DNA of 64,000 bases from Bacteroides oleiciplenus YIT 12058 (GTDB taxonomy: Bacteria; Bacteroidota; Bacteroidia; Bacteroidales; Bacteroidaceae). The stretch covers positions 496,001-560,000 of the forward strand of contig NZ_JH992941.1 in assembly GCF_000315485.1 (NCBI RefSeq). The letters run 5' to 3'. Below the pieces are notes generated by a model. It ran no database searches. It was not told the origin of the DNA and saw only the letters and a program-made list of their open reading frames with translations. A program made the position numbers and the translations under genes. Below are positions 1-11,675 of this stretch, piece after piece (position 1 is the first letter of the stretch; each line of letters starts with the position of its first letter).

Positions 1-40
1 TGTAGATTTAGCTTAGATTTTAGTTGTGTCAGAAAGGAAA

Positions 41-72
41 TGGGCAGATTGGAGTAATATCCAATCTGCCCA
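41..72 (-). terminator. Hairpin at the end of the PUL1 SusC operon
   Basis: A perfect 13-base inverted repeat (41-53 paired with 60-72, TGGGCAGATTGGA and its complement) with a 6-base loop lies 31 bases past the stop codon of the last gene of the minus-strand operon. Read on the minus strand it is followed by a moderately T-rich stretch; read on the plus strand it is followed by a run of five T, so it may work in both directions. A terminator role is inferred from position and structure. Confidence 0.65.
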
Positions 73-103
73 AATCTGTTTTTATGAAGCGAACTTTTAT
101 AAA

Positions 104-2527
104 TCAATAGTATTTCACTGCCGGAGCTTTCTCTCCTTTATACTCATCATTTACGTAGACACGTATCCAATCAATATACATGGCAGGCATCGTTTCTTTC
201 TTCCATTCGGAAGGTATGATAGCGCCGGGCCAGGCATTCGGATTCGTAGAGATACCGGTACTGAAAATCAGGAAGAAGCCCAGCGGATCACTCCAAGGCC
301 AGTCGGTATTGCCATCAGCACCTTTACGATGTTCAAAATAGGCTTGTCCGTTGACACCTCCTACAATACGGTCGGGATACCATTCCAGCCAATAGATATT
401 CCATTGAGACATATCGGCTAGATTGATGGAGGAAGTGACACTACCGCCACCGCCTACGACACCAGCATAGTGGTTAGCGGAATGAAGCGTGAAATGAGCA
501 CAATCATTCAATGTCTTCTTGGGATTCTCCAGAAGATCAATTTCACCATTTTTCGGCCAGGGACGGTTATTGTTCCCCATAAACCAGAGGGCATCATTGA
601 AACCGACATAAGGAGTACGTTTAAAACGTATCTCAATACGCATATTTTCAGTAAAGTTACACCAGAACTCCTTACTACCGGGAAGTGAAGTGCGATAACA
701 ACCGTGGGAATACTTCACTTTCTTACCGAAGCGGTTGTCTATCGAGTCTTTCTCCTCTACACTCCAGATGCGCAAAACTCCATCCTCTACTTTTGAACAT
801 TTCCGGTTATCGACCTTTGCCGTTCGTGACATGTGCAAACCTCTATGCTCAATAAAGCCAAGCGGTAGTCCCTTTTTCGTATCTTTATCATTAAACTCAT
901 GTGCTGTATAAAAAGACCATCCTTTCATTTTAGGATGCATATCTCCCTTCTTCAAGTACAGTGCATCCCCCGGATTGTCATACACCAATGTTTCATCATC
1001 TTTCGGCAATTTTCTCTCTACTTCCCCTCCATCAGGGTAGGGAACAAACTTACCGGTAGTCTTCAAAACAGGCATAGTGGCGTGTTGAATTCGCAGATAA
1101 TCGCTCAAAACCTTTGCCAACTCTTTCACTTTATCCGGATAGCGTGCAGACAAATCCTGCTTTTCGGAAATATCATCGTTCAAGTTGTACAGGCAACTGC
1201 TGCCGGTTTCGTAATAATGAATTAATTTCCAGTCACCTTCCACGACGGCACTTTGCGGAGCACCAATCGTCTGTACTCTTTCACCCCAATTATTCGGATA
1301 ATGGAAAAATAAAGCACGTTCTTTTTCTCCTGTCTGTCCCTTCACCTGCGCCATAAAGCTATGTCCGTCAATTTGCTGTGGGGTTTGATAATCACGTACT
1401 CCAGCTATTTCCAACAAAGTCGGAAAGAAATCTTCGATAATAACCGGTGTATCATTTATAGTTGAGGAAGCCGTTACATTCGGATAATAGACGATCATCG
1501 GTTCGCGGATACCCCCTTCTTTCAAGGAACCTTTTCCTTCACTCAATGGGACATTCTTATCCGCGCGGCCTATTGTATAGCCACCATTATCCGACATGAA
1601 AATAATAACTGTATGATCTGCAATGCCTTTCCGGTCTACATAGTCCATCAAATCTCCCAAGCTCTTGTCCATGCCTTCCACCAAGGCAGCATATTGTGCC
1701 TCTTTATGCGAAAGACCCTTATCCGTATACTTCTGATAGAAACGCTTGTCTGTCCCGAAAGGCGCATGCACGGCATAATGACTCATATACAGAAAAAAAG
1801 GTTTGGACTGGTCAAGAGCTTTATCCATAAGTCCTTTTGCCTCCAACGTCAAAGCCTCAGTAAGGAAAGTATCTGTTCCATGATACTTTTCCAAATCCGG
1901 CACAGCCCATATCTCTGCCCATTCCGGTTTACCGGAAGCACCGTAACCTTCTTCCCCCAGATAGCTTCCCATAGCACCGGCGGCATGACCGGCAATATTA
2001 TAATCAAAACCTATTGTCAGAGGATCGGCAGCAGGCGTGTCCATTGAGCCGAAGTGAGCTTTCCCTACCATCATAGTAGTATATCCGTTTTCACGAAGCA
2101 ATTGCGGCAGGCACTTCGCATAAAAAGAATGTTCCAACCCGGGTTCAGGACACAGACCATTATAATTCCACGCCTCAAAATCCAGCGTTTCATTTTTTCG
2201 GTCGGTTGGTGTATCTTTCTTCAACGTCCAGTTCGTTACTTTGTGCTGGGTGGCGTTTGCTCCCGTAAATAAACTGACGCGCGAAGGGGAGCTGATAGAG
2301 CATGCATAAGCGTGCGTGAACCTGACACCTTTCTTTGCCAGACGCTCCATATTGGGTGTCTCATAGGTACAATTCAGTTCGGTGGTGTCTTTCCAAAACG
2401 GCAGGGATGTATCCTGCCACCCCATATCATCAACCAGAAAGAGAATGATATTAGGCTTTTGTTGGGCTGCGACATTGCCAGAAAGCAATGCCGCAGCAGC
2501 TATAGAGACAAGGGGATATTTCATCAT
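104..2527 (-). CDS. Secreted sulfatase fused to a GH16 domain
   Basis: Two enzymes in one 807-residue chain with a signal peptide. Residues about 24-500 are an S1 (formylglycine) sulfatase: metal-binding DD at 33-34 and the Ser-type maturation motif SSPSR at 79-83, so Ser79 would be converted to formylglycine by an anaerobic maturase not encoded here. Residues about 540-795 match a GH16 jelly-roll endo-glycosidase, with the catalytic signature EIDLLE at 662-667 and both glutamates present. The start is the ATG at 2527; an in-frame TTG two codons upstream is less likely. It is the last gene of the SusC operon, 42 bases after the fucosidase. By inference it removes sulfate and cleaves internal beta-galactosidic bonds of the same polymer. 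GH16 subfamily and sulfatase subfamily cannot be fixed by eye. Domain calls are firm, the substrate is not. Confidence 0.9.
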   Translation of the reverse strand: MMKYPLVSIAAAALLSGNVAAQQKPNIILFLVDDMGWQDTSLPFWKDTTELNCTYETPNMERLAKKGVRFTHAYACSISSPSRVSLFTGANATQHKVTNWTLKKDTPTDRKNETLDFEAWNYNGLCPEPGLEHSFYAKCLPQLLRENGYTTMMVGKAHFGSMDTPAADPLTIGFDYNIAGHAAGAMGSYLGEEGYGASGKPEWAEIWAVPDLEKYHGTDTFLTEALTLEAKGLMDKALDQSKPFFLYMSHYAVHAPFGTDKRFYQKYTDKGLSHKEAQYAALVEGMDKSLGDLMDYVDRKGIADHTVIIFMSDNGGYTIGRADKNVPLSEGKGSLKEGGIREPMIVYYPNVTASSTINDTPVIIEDFFPTLLEIAGVRDYQTPQQIDGHSFMAQVKGQTGEKERALFFHYPNNWGERVQTIGAPQSAVVEGDWKLIHYYETGSSCLYNLNDDISEKQDLSARYPDKVKELAKVLSDYLRIQHATMPVLKTTGKFVPYPDGGEVERKLPKDDETLVYDNPGDALYLKKGDMHPKMKGWSFYTAHEFNDKDTKKGLPLGFIEHRGLHMSRTAKVDNRKCSKVEDGVLRIWSVEEKDSIDNRFGKKVKYSHGCYRTSLPGSKEFWCNFTENMRIEIRFKRTPYVGFNDALWFMGNNNRPWPKNGEIDLLENPKKTLNDCAHFTLHSANHYAGVVGGGGSVTSSINLADMSQWNIYWLEWYPDRIVGGVNGQAYFEHRKGADGNTDWPWSDPLGFFLIFSTGISTNPNAWPGAIIPSEWKKETMPAMYIDWIRVYVNDEYKGEKAPAVKYY

Positions 2528-2569
2528 TAGCAATAAAAAAAAGTTTTATAAATGATAATCCAGTACTTG

Positions 2570-4441
2570 CTATTTTGTCAGAATACCGACTTCACCGATA
2601 GTTACAACATTTTTATTATTAATCTCCGACACTGGTTCCAGTTTGAAGTAACGGGCGGGATACGTCTTGCCAAACCGTACAAAGTAAGGTACAGGGTTGT
2701 GCATGATGTTACTAAACTCACCGCTTGCCTCACATTTAGTCCACGACCGACCGTCGAGACTGACATAAAAGGCATATTTATAGATAGTTCCCGTTAAATC
2801 CTCCTCCAGAGAGGGAGCATAACTGAAGCCATTCACTTTAACTTCATGTCCCATGTCTATTACCAGAGGGGTAAGAGCAGAAGCACGCCAAACAGTTTTC
2901 CGGTCTCCGTCAATGGCCTGACGGGAATCTTCGCTGCCACCAACCACCTGCCATTCGTCCACAGGAATATCAGTGAGCTGTACTTCCTCACTCTTATCAG
3001 CAAGAGGTTCGGCATAAAACAGACCTACGGCAGAAACATTAGCCATGCCACGAGCGGAACGGATTGTCACACGGATACGCTCCGGACAAGTATCGGAGAA
3101 ACGGACAAGACGTTTATACCCTACTGTAGTACCTTCGGCAACATGAATCCAGGAGCCATCTTTGTAAGCTTCGACGAGGAAGCTCTCAATACGTTGGCCT
3201 TTGGAAATATCTTCCTGAATCATGAAAGTATTCACCAATGCATCTTTCTGCACATCATACTGACGGACTGTACCGGAAGTTCCATGCCACGCTTCGTTTC
3301 CCTTTACTACATAGTTGCGGGCAAAAGTCTTCTTCAAATAAGCGGAAAACTCTTTCAACCGCTGCACATCGCTCTCATTAATCAGCCCACGAAGGTCAGG
3401 CGGAATATTCAATAAAAGGACGGAATTATAGCCTACTGATTTGAAATAAATATCCGTCAGATGATTTAAAGACTTCACCTGCTTATCCTGATCAGCATGA
3501 TAAAACCAGCCCGGACGGATAGAAACATCCACTTCCGAAGGATACCAGAACAGTTCGGTAGCACGAGCCACGATATCACGTCCTCCCAAGTCCTTAGCCT
3601 TTCCGTAGATGCCTAGTTTTTTGTTCTGTTCACCGGAACGGGGATAGATGCCCGGAGTCAGAGCCGTGGCGCTCCACTCGGTTTCACGACCAATGCCTTT
3701 TTCATTACCTACCCAGCGGACATCGTCACCCATAATGGCAGTGACGGCTTTGGGTTGCAGACGGCGGATGGTTTTCAGTATAGCGTCCCAATCGTAGATT
3801 TGCTTCTTCCCATTGGGACCTTCGCCATTGGCACCATCAAACCAGACTTCGTGCACTTCACCGTAATTGGTCAGTAACTCGGTGAGTTGTTCAATAAAGA
3901 ACTGGTTGTAGGCGGGCGAGTCACCGTAACAGTCGGCATTGCGATCCCAGGGGGAAAGGTAGACACCGAACTTGACACCATACTTCTTGCAGGCATCACG
4001 CAGTTCGCGAACAACGTCGCCTTTTCCGTTCTTCCAAGGAGAAGAGACTACGGAGTGACGGGTGGTCTTCGTAGGCCAAAGGCAGAAGCCATCGTGATGC
4101 TTCGCCGTGATGAGAGCCATCTTGAAACCGGCTTCTTTGAGTGTGCGCACCCATTGCTCGCAATCCAATGCCGTAGGATTAAAAATGGCGGGATCTTCTG
4201 TTCCATCACCCCATTCACGACCGGTGAAAGTATTCACGCCGAAGTGCAGGAAAGCAGTCAGTTCCATTTGTTGCCACTCCAACTGCTGGGGAGTGGGAAC
4301 CAAACGGGAGGCTATATCCAGCTTTTCTCCGGCAGTGGCATTGGCGGGAAAAGCGACATGCTTTTCATAATAAGTTTCCTGCGCGTGCAATCCAGTGAGG
4401 GATGCAAGGGCGAATAAAAAGGGTAGTGCAAGCTGTTTCAT
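2570..4441 (-). CDS. GH29 alpha-L-fucosidase with F5/8-type C-terminal domain
   Basis: A 623-residue exported protein with an N-terminal signal peptide ending near Ala20. The catalytic (beta/alpha)8 domain covers about residues 45-390, with the HHDG substrate-binding motif at 115-118 and the nucleophile Asp202 in VWFDGA. The C-terminal part (about 490-620) looks like a galactose-binding, discoidin-like F5/8 type C module, which commonly assists substrate binding. The family removes terminal alpha-linked L-fucose with retention. The gene lies 22 bases downstream of the GH2 beta-galactosidase and 42 bases upstream of the sulfatase-GH16 fusion, consistent with one transcript. Fucose caps are typical of mucin and blood-group glycans, which supports a host-glycan target for PUL1. 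Linkage preference (alpha-1,2 or alpha-1,3/4) cannot be decided from sequence alone. Confidence 0.92.
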   Translation of the reverse strand: MKQLALPFLFALASLTGLHAQETYYEKHVAFPANATAGEKLDIASRLVPTPQQLEWQQMELTAFLHFGVNTFTGREWGDGTEDPAIFNPTALDCEQWVRTLKEAGFKMALITAKHHDGFCLWPTKTTRHSVVSSPWKNGKGDVVRELRDACKKYGVKFGVYLSPWDRNADCYGDSPAYNQFFIEQLTELLTNYGEVHEVWFDGANGEGPNGKKQIYDWDAILKTIRRLQPKAVTAIMGDDVRWVGNEKGIGRETEWSATALTPGIYPRSGEQNKKLGIYGKAKDLGGRDIVARATELFWYPSEVDVSIRPGWFYHADQDKQVKSLNHLTDIYFKSVGYNSVLLLNIPPDLRGLINESDVQRLKEFSAYLKKTFARNYVVKGNEAWHGTSGTVRQYDVQKDALVNTFMIQEDISKGQRIESFLVEAYKDGSWIHVAEGTTVGYKRLVRFSDTCPERIRVTIRSARGMANVSAVGLFYAEPLADKSEEVQLTDIPVDEWQVVGGSEDSRQAIDGDRKTVWRASALTPLVIDMGHEVKVNGFSYAPSLEEDLTGTIYKYAFYVSLDGRSWTKCEASGEFSNIMHNPVPYFVRFGKTYPARYFKLEPVSEINNKNVVTIGEVGILTK

Positions 4442-4463
4442 AGTCGTTATTATTATTTTGGTA

Positions 4464-7544
<3,081 letters not shown>

Positions 7545-7608
7545 CTACTGCTTTATTGAACTGCGTTTCTATTAGTAATGCGTTCTATTCTTATAGCTTT
7601 GCCGGTCC

Positions 7609-9924
7609 TTATTCCACTATGACTTCGTCGAAATAGATACGGGCTTCCTGCCCCGGACGTACATGGGTGAAAGGACAATCACCTGCCCCGTACGCCACGA
7701 TGCGGATGTAGCGTGCCTTCTCTCCTATCTCAAACGGAATATCCTCGCGGAAAGTACCTTCGCGGAAGATTGCATTCTTCGTATAGGTTTGTTCCCCTAC
7801 CTTGTGGTAGTCTTTATTATCTACCGAAATCAGCACTTCTATCTTTGCAGGTTTATGTGCCGCCATACCGTAATTGGTGATGGAACCCAACGTCAGTCGG
7901 TTCACAGCTTCGGGCTTCTTCAGGTCGAGGGTGAAGGAAACGGTATCGTTCTTCATCCACGAGCACCATTCGGAGTCGGTATATTTCAGACTTCCACGCA
8001 CGCCGTTTACCAGCAAACCGATGTTGTCGGCGCCTACACTCTTTATCGTTTTTGCCGTTGCCGGATTCCACACAACAGGCAGTTCCAGCGTCTGCCCCAT
8101 TTGCTTTCCGGCGGCAAAAGTGGCGGCTTTAATTGTTTTCGTAGCTGTGAGCATCAATGGCTTGGTATAGAGGGTAGATTGTGCCGTCGGCAGACTGCCA
8201 TCCATCGTGTAGCGCACTTCCACATCCGGACGGATGCAATCCAACTTCACTTCAAGACGCCCGTTCTTCGGTGTCACCGTCTGCTGGATGTTGTACATGG
8301 AACGGGCATAAACAATGCCTTTCGCAGCCAGATGTTCGTTGAAACGATCCATAGCTGTCAGATAAGACTTCCAATTTTTACGCTCCGGCTTCGTCCAAGC
8401 CACTTCGGCCAATGCGGACAAGCGGGGGAAGAGCAGATAATCCACATCCTCAGGAGCGTTGCAAAACTCCGTCCACATGCAGGCCTGCACGCCCATCAGC
8501 AGGGAAACAGTATGCTGCGACCAGTCTTTTTGTACCGGTTCGTAGTCGTACACGTCTTTCAAAGTATTGTTTCCGAAATACGTCAACGGCTCAAACCATT
8601 GAGGCCCTTGGTAGCGGATAAGATACATGATCCGCGCAGGTGTCATGATGAAACGATGGCCCAGTTCGGCAGCCTTCACCGCAGCCTCGCCATACTTCTG
8701 CCAACCCAAGATGATGAAATCATCGGGAATAGTAGCGTTGGTCAGTTCGTCCCAACCTATCACCTCACGGCCTTTGCTCTGCACATAGCGAGCCACGCGG
8801 CCCATGAAGTAGCCTTGCAGTTCTTCTTCATTTGCCAGTTTCTCCTGCTCCATCCGCGCCTGACACAACGGACACACTTCCCAGTGTGTCTTCCGCGCCT
8901 CATCGCCACCCAAATGGATATACTTTGAAGGGAAAAGTTCGAGCACTTCATCCAGTACATCTTGTAGGAAAGTGAACACACTGTCATTTCCGGCACAGAA
9001 GATGACATCAGCATTCTCTCCGCCCAGACCGGGCAGCACGCCGATATACTTATTCACCACCGGGCATGCCAGTAAGGGATAGGCAGCCAGTGCGGCATTG
9101 CTGTGTGCGGGCATTTCTATTTCAGGAATCACTTCGATGTGGCGTTCCTGCGCATAGGCCACTATCTCACGAATCTCATCCTGTGTATAGTATCCCTTTT
9201 CTACCGTAGGTTCACCCTGACGAGGATTGCGACGGTCGGGGAAACTCTTTCCGGGACGGTCCACACGGCGGGAACCTATCTCCGTAAGTTCGGGATATTT
9301 CTTGATTTCAATACGCCAGCCGTTATCATCCGTCAGATGGAAATGCAGCTTATTCAGTTTCAGCATTGCCATGCAGTCGATGATACGCAACAGGTTTTCC
9401 TTAGGGGAGAAGAACCGTGCCACATCCACCAACAATCCACGATAACCGAAACGGGGCTGGTCGGTGATGGTGACTGCCGGAACTATCCAGTCGATGTCTG
9501 CCACCACTTGTCCGCCTTCGATGGCGGCGGGCAGCAATTGACGGATGCTTTGCAAAGCATAGAAGAAGCCTTGCACGTCGGCAGCATGGATTGTGATTCT
9601 TTTGGATGTAATCTCCAGTTTATAGGATTCATTCTTCAAAGTGGTATCCGTCACCAGGCAGATATCTCCTTTCTTATTCCCCACCTTTATTCGGGGAGTA
9701 AATCCTGCCGCACGGGCGAAAAGTGCTGTAAGCTGACGCACTTCTGCCGCCTGTGCTTCATTCTCCACAGCAAAGGTTGTCTTTGCAGAAAAATGAAAGT
9801 TACCCGTGCCCGGCACTATACTGACCGGGCAGGGAACTAAAGAAACGGGTTGTGTCAAGTTATCAGCCTGAATGCCGGTCACTGCCAAAAGCAGGCAACA
9901 TACCAGTGTATAAATATATCTCAT
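7609..9924 (-). CDS. GH20 beta-N-acetylhexosaminidase
   Basis: A 771-residue exported enzyme. Signal peptide to about residue 20; GH20 N-terminal alpha/beta domain at about 25-155; catalytic barrel at about 160-500 with the substrate-assisted catalytic pair Asp341-Glu342 in HLGGDEARKTHW. A chitobiase-like C-terminal beta domain follows at about 545-620 (VRYTMDGSLPT), and a discoidin/F5-8-like module completes the chain (about 630-770). The family releases terminal beta-GlcNAc or beta-GalNAc. In the SusC operon it lies between the lipoprotein sulfatase (26 bases upstream) and the GH2 beta-galactosidase. A plausible order of action is sulfate removal from 6-sulfo-GlcNAc, then GH20 release of GlcNAc, alternating with GH2 release of galactose; this order is inference. 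Confidence 0.93.
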   Translation of the reverse strand: MRYIYTLVCCLLLAVTGIQADNLTQPVSLVPCPVSIVPGTGNFHFSAKTTFAVENEAQAAEVRQLTALFARAAGFTPRIKVGNKKGDICLVTDTTLKNESYKLEITSKRITIHAADVQGFFYALQSIRQLLPAAIEGGQVVADIDWIVPAVTITDQPRFGYRGLLVDVARFFSPKENLLRIIDCMAMLKLNKLHFHLTDDNGWRIEIKKYPELTEIGSRRVDRPGKSFPDRRNPRQGEPTVEKGYYTQDEIREIVAYAQERHIEVIPEIEMPAHSNAALAAYPLLACPVVNKYIGVLPGLGGENADVIFCAGNDSVFTFLQDVLDEVLELFPSKYIHLGGDEARKTHWEVCPLCQARMEQEKLANEEELQGYFMGRVARYVQSKGREVIGWDELTNATIPDDFIILGWQKYGEAAVKAAELGHRFIMTPARIMYLIRYQGPQWFEPLTYFGNNTLKDVYDYEPVQKDWSQHTVSLLMGVQACMWTEFCNAPEDVDYLLFPRLSALAEVAWTKPERKNWKSYLTAMDRFNEHLAAKGIVYARSMYNIQQTVTPKNGRLEVKLDCIRPDVEVRYTMDGSLPTAQSTLYTKPLMLTATKTIKAATFAAGKQMGQTLELPVVWNPATAKTIKSVGADNIGLLVNGVRGSLKYTDSEWCSWMKNDTVSFTLDLKKPEAVNRLTLGSITNYGMAAHKPAKIEVLISVDNKDYHKVGEQTYTKNAIFREGTFREDIPFEIGEKARYIRIVAYGAGDCPFTHVRPGQEARIYFDEVIVE

Positions 9925-9950
9925 AAGATCTTTTCATTAACTATTAAAAT

Positions 9951-11534
9951 TCACTCTTTGTCTCTCTCGGGCGAAAAGCGTACAGGGTCATTGTATTGCT
10001 CTTGCAATGCACTCAGTTGTACTTTCAGTTCTTTGGTTATATCTTCCGTTCCCGGTTGTCCGTAAATGTTGCGCATCTCGGTGGGGTCGGCTTGCAAGTC
10101 ATACAGTTCCCATACATCAATATCATTATAAAAATGAATCAGTTTATAACGGTCGGTGCGCACTCCGTAATGTCGTTTCACCATATGCTCGGCAGGATAT
10201 TCATAGAAGTGATAGTACAAAGCCTTCCGCCAGTCGGCTGGTTTTTCGCCTTTCAGCAGTGGCACTAGGGAAACGCCCTGAATATCTTCCGGCACTTCCA
10301 CTCCGGCAAGTTCCAGGAAGGTGGGTGCGTAGTCAATGTTCTGTACCATTTCATCAATATCTCCCTTGCGCTGGAAATCTTTCGGCAGGCGCATAATCAA
10401 CGGGGTACGCATGGACTCTTCGTACATGAAGCGCTTGTCGAACCAGCCATGTTCGCCCATATAGAAGCCCTGATCGGAGGTGTAAACCACGAGCGTATTG
10501 TCTTCCAGTCCTTTTTCTTTCAGATAATCCAGCACACGGCCTACGTTGTCGTCCAAAGATTTCACGGTTTTCATATAGTCGCGTATATAGCGCTGGAACT
10601 TCCAGTTGGCAAGTTCTTTGCCTTGCGGATTCTTCTTATAGAAATCATCAATGATAGGCCCATAGAATTTATCCCATGCGGCACGCTGTCCTTCGTCCAT
10701 GCGGCCGATGTATTTCTCGTACATGGACTTCAACCGGCTTTGCTTGTCCGGGCGCAGCATCTTGAGGTCGTAAATCATATCCATATCTTTCACGATGCTC
10801 ATCTCCTGTGCCGCAGCAGCAGGACGTCCTTCATAATCGTCAAAGAAGTTGTCCGGCAACGGGAAAGTTTTATCCTCATAAAGTGCCAGATTGCAGGTAT
10901 CTGCCAACCAGTTGCGATGGATGGCCTTGTGATGAATCAGGATACAGAATGGTTTGTCCTTATCCCGCTGATTTTCCATCCAGTTGATGGCATCATCGGT
11001 GATGAGGTTCGTTACATAACCATGTTTCTGTATCGTATCATTATTCTGGGTAATGAAGTCCGGGTTGTAGTAGTCGCCCTGCCCGGGGACAATCTCCCAA
11101 TAGTTGAAACCAGTAGGTAGGCTTTCGAGATGCCATTTGCCAATGAGGGCTGTTTCGTAACCGGCTTTCTGCAACAGTTTGGGGAATGTTTGCTGTGAAG
11201 CGTCGAACACGCAAGTGGTATTGTCATAGAATTTATTGGCACAACTGTGCTTGCCGGTAATCATGCAGGCACGGCTGGGTCCGCTCAGTGAGTTGGCAAC
11301 AAAACTGTTTGTAAAGCGCACTCCATCGGCAGCAATGCGATCCAGGTTCGGTGTTTCCATATAACGGTGATCATAACAGCTCATCATCTGGGCTGTGTGG
11401 TCATCCGTCATGATGTATACGATGTTATATTGTTTCTGTTCTTCAGCCTTCTTCTGGGAAGAACAGGATGACAGGGATGCCACAGCAGCGGCACCGGTCA
11501 GGGAATAAAGCAATCCTGATTGTAAGTTCTTCAT
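9951..11534 (-). CDS. Lipoprotein S1 sulfatase, possibly GlcNAc-6-sulfatase
   Basis: A 527-residue sulfatase. A lipobox (LSSC, Cys24) predicts a lipidated, surface or periplasmic membrane-anchored enzyme, unlike the other two sulfatases here. The maturation motif is Ser-type, SGPSR at 84-88, and the metal ligands include the DD at 44-45. The overall pattern (ITGKHSCANKF after the core motif, a compact C-terminal subdomain with YELYDLQADP-like ending) resembles bacterial sulfatases acting on GlcNAc-6-sulfate or related heparan/mucin sugars, but the subfamily assignment is an inference from memory of the family. First enzyme gene after SusC/SusD, separated from susD by 141 bases that contain a hairpin. 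It depends on an anaerobic sulfatase-maturing enzyme encoded elsewhere. Confidence 0.9.
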   Translation of the reverse strand: MKNLQSGLLYSLTGAAAVASLSSCSSQKKAEEQKQYNIVYIMTDDHTAQMMSCYDHRYMETPNLDRIAADGVRFTNSFVANSLSGPSRACMITGKHSCANKFYDNTTCVFDASQQTFPKLLQKAGYETALIGKWHLESLPTGFNYWEIVPGQGDYYNPDFITQNNDTIQKHGYVTNLITDDAINWMENQRDKDKPFCILIHHKAIHRNWLADTCNLALYEDKTFPLPDNFFDDYEGRPAAAAQEMSIVKDMDMIYDLKMLRPDKQSRLKSMYEKYIGRMDEGQRAAWDKFYGPIIDDFYKKNPQGKELANWKFQRYIRDYMKTVKSLDDNVGRVLDYLKEKGLEDNTLVVYTSDQGFYMGEHGWFDKRFMYEESMRTPLIMRLPKDFQRKGDIDEMVQNIDYAPTFLELAGVEVPEDIQGVSLVPLLKGEKPADWRKALYYHFYEYPAEHMVKRHYGVRTDRYKLIHFYNDIDVWELYDLQADPTEMRNIYGQPGTEDITKELKVQLSALQEQYNDPVRFSPERDKE

Positions 11535-11587
11535 GGTCGGAAATCTTTAGTAGTTTATTTACCCGATTAAAAACAGCAAAGACAAAG

Positions 11588-11626
11588 CCGGAAGCAGAAC
11601 AGACAATATGTACCGTCTGCTTCCGG
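11588..11626 (-). terminator. Hairpin between susD and the enzyme genes (attenuator)
   Basis: An 11-base perfect inverted repeat (CCGGAAGCAGA at 11588-11598 with its complement at 11616-11626, 17-base loop) lies in the 141-base gap after susD. On the minus strand it is followed by a T-rich stretch. Hairpins in this position are common in Sus-type operons and are thought to lower transcription of the enzyme genes relative to susC/susD. The role is inferred; the structure is visible. Confidence 0.55.
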
Positions 11627-11675
11627 AATGTCAGCTTATATCAGCCTATTGAAAAAGGTCGTAAGCCTACAGCTA

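Noticed and set aside
7663..8928. A 421-codon open frame on the plus strand opposite the GH20 gene
   Set aside because: It lies wholly antisense to a gene with clear GH20 motifs, lacks recognisable domains, and its composition reflects the complementary codons.
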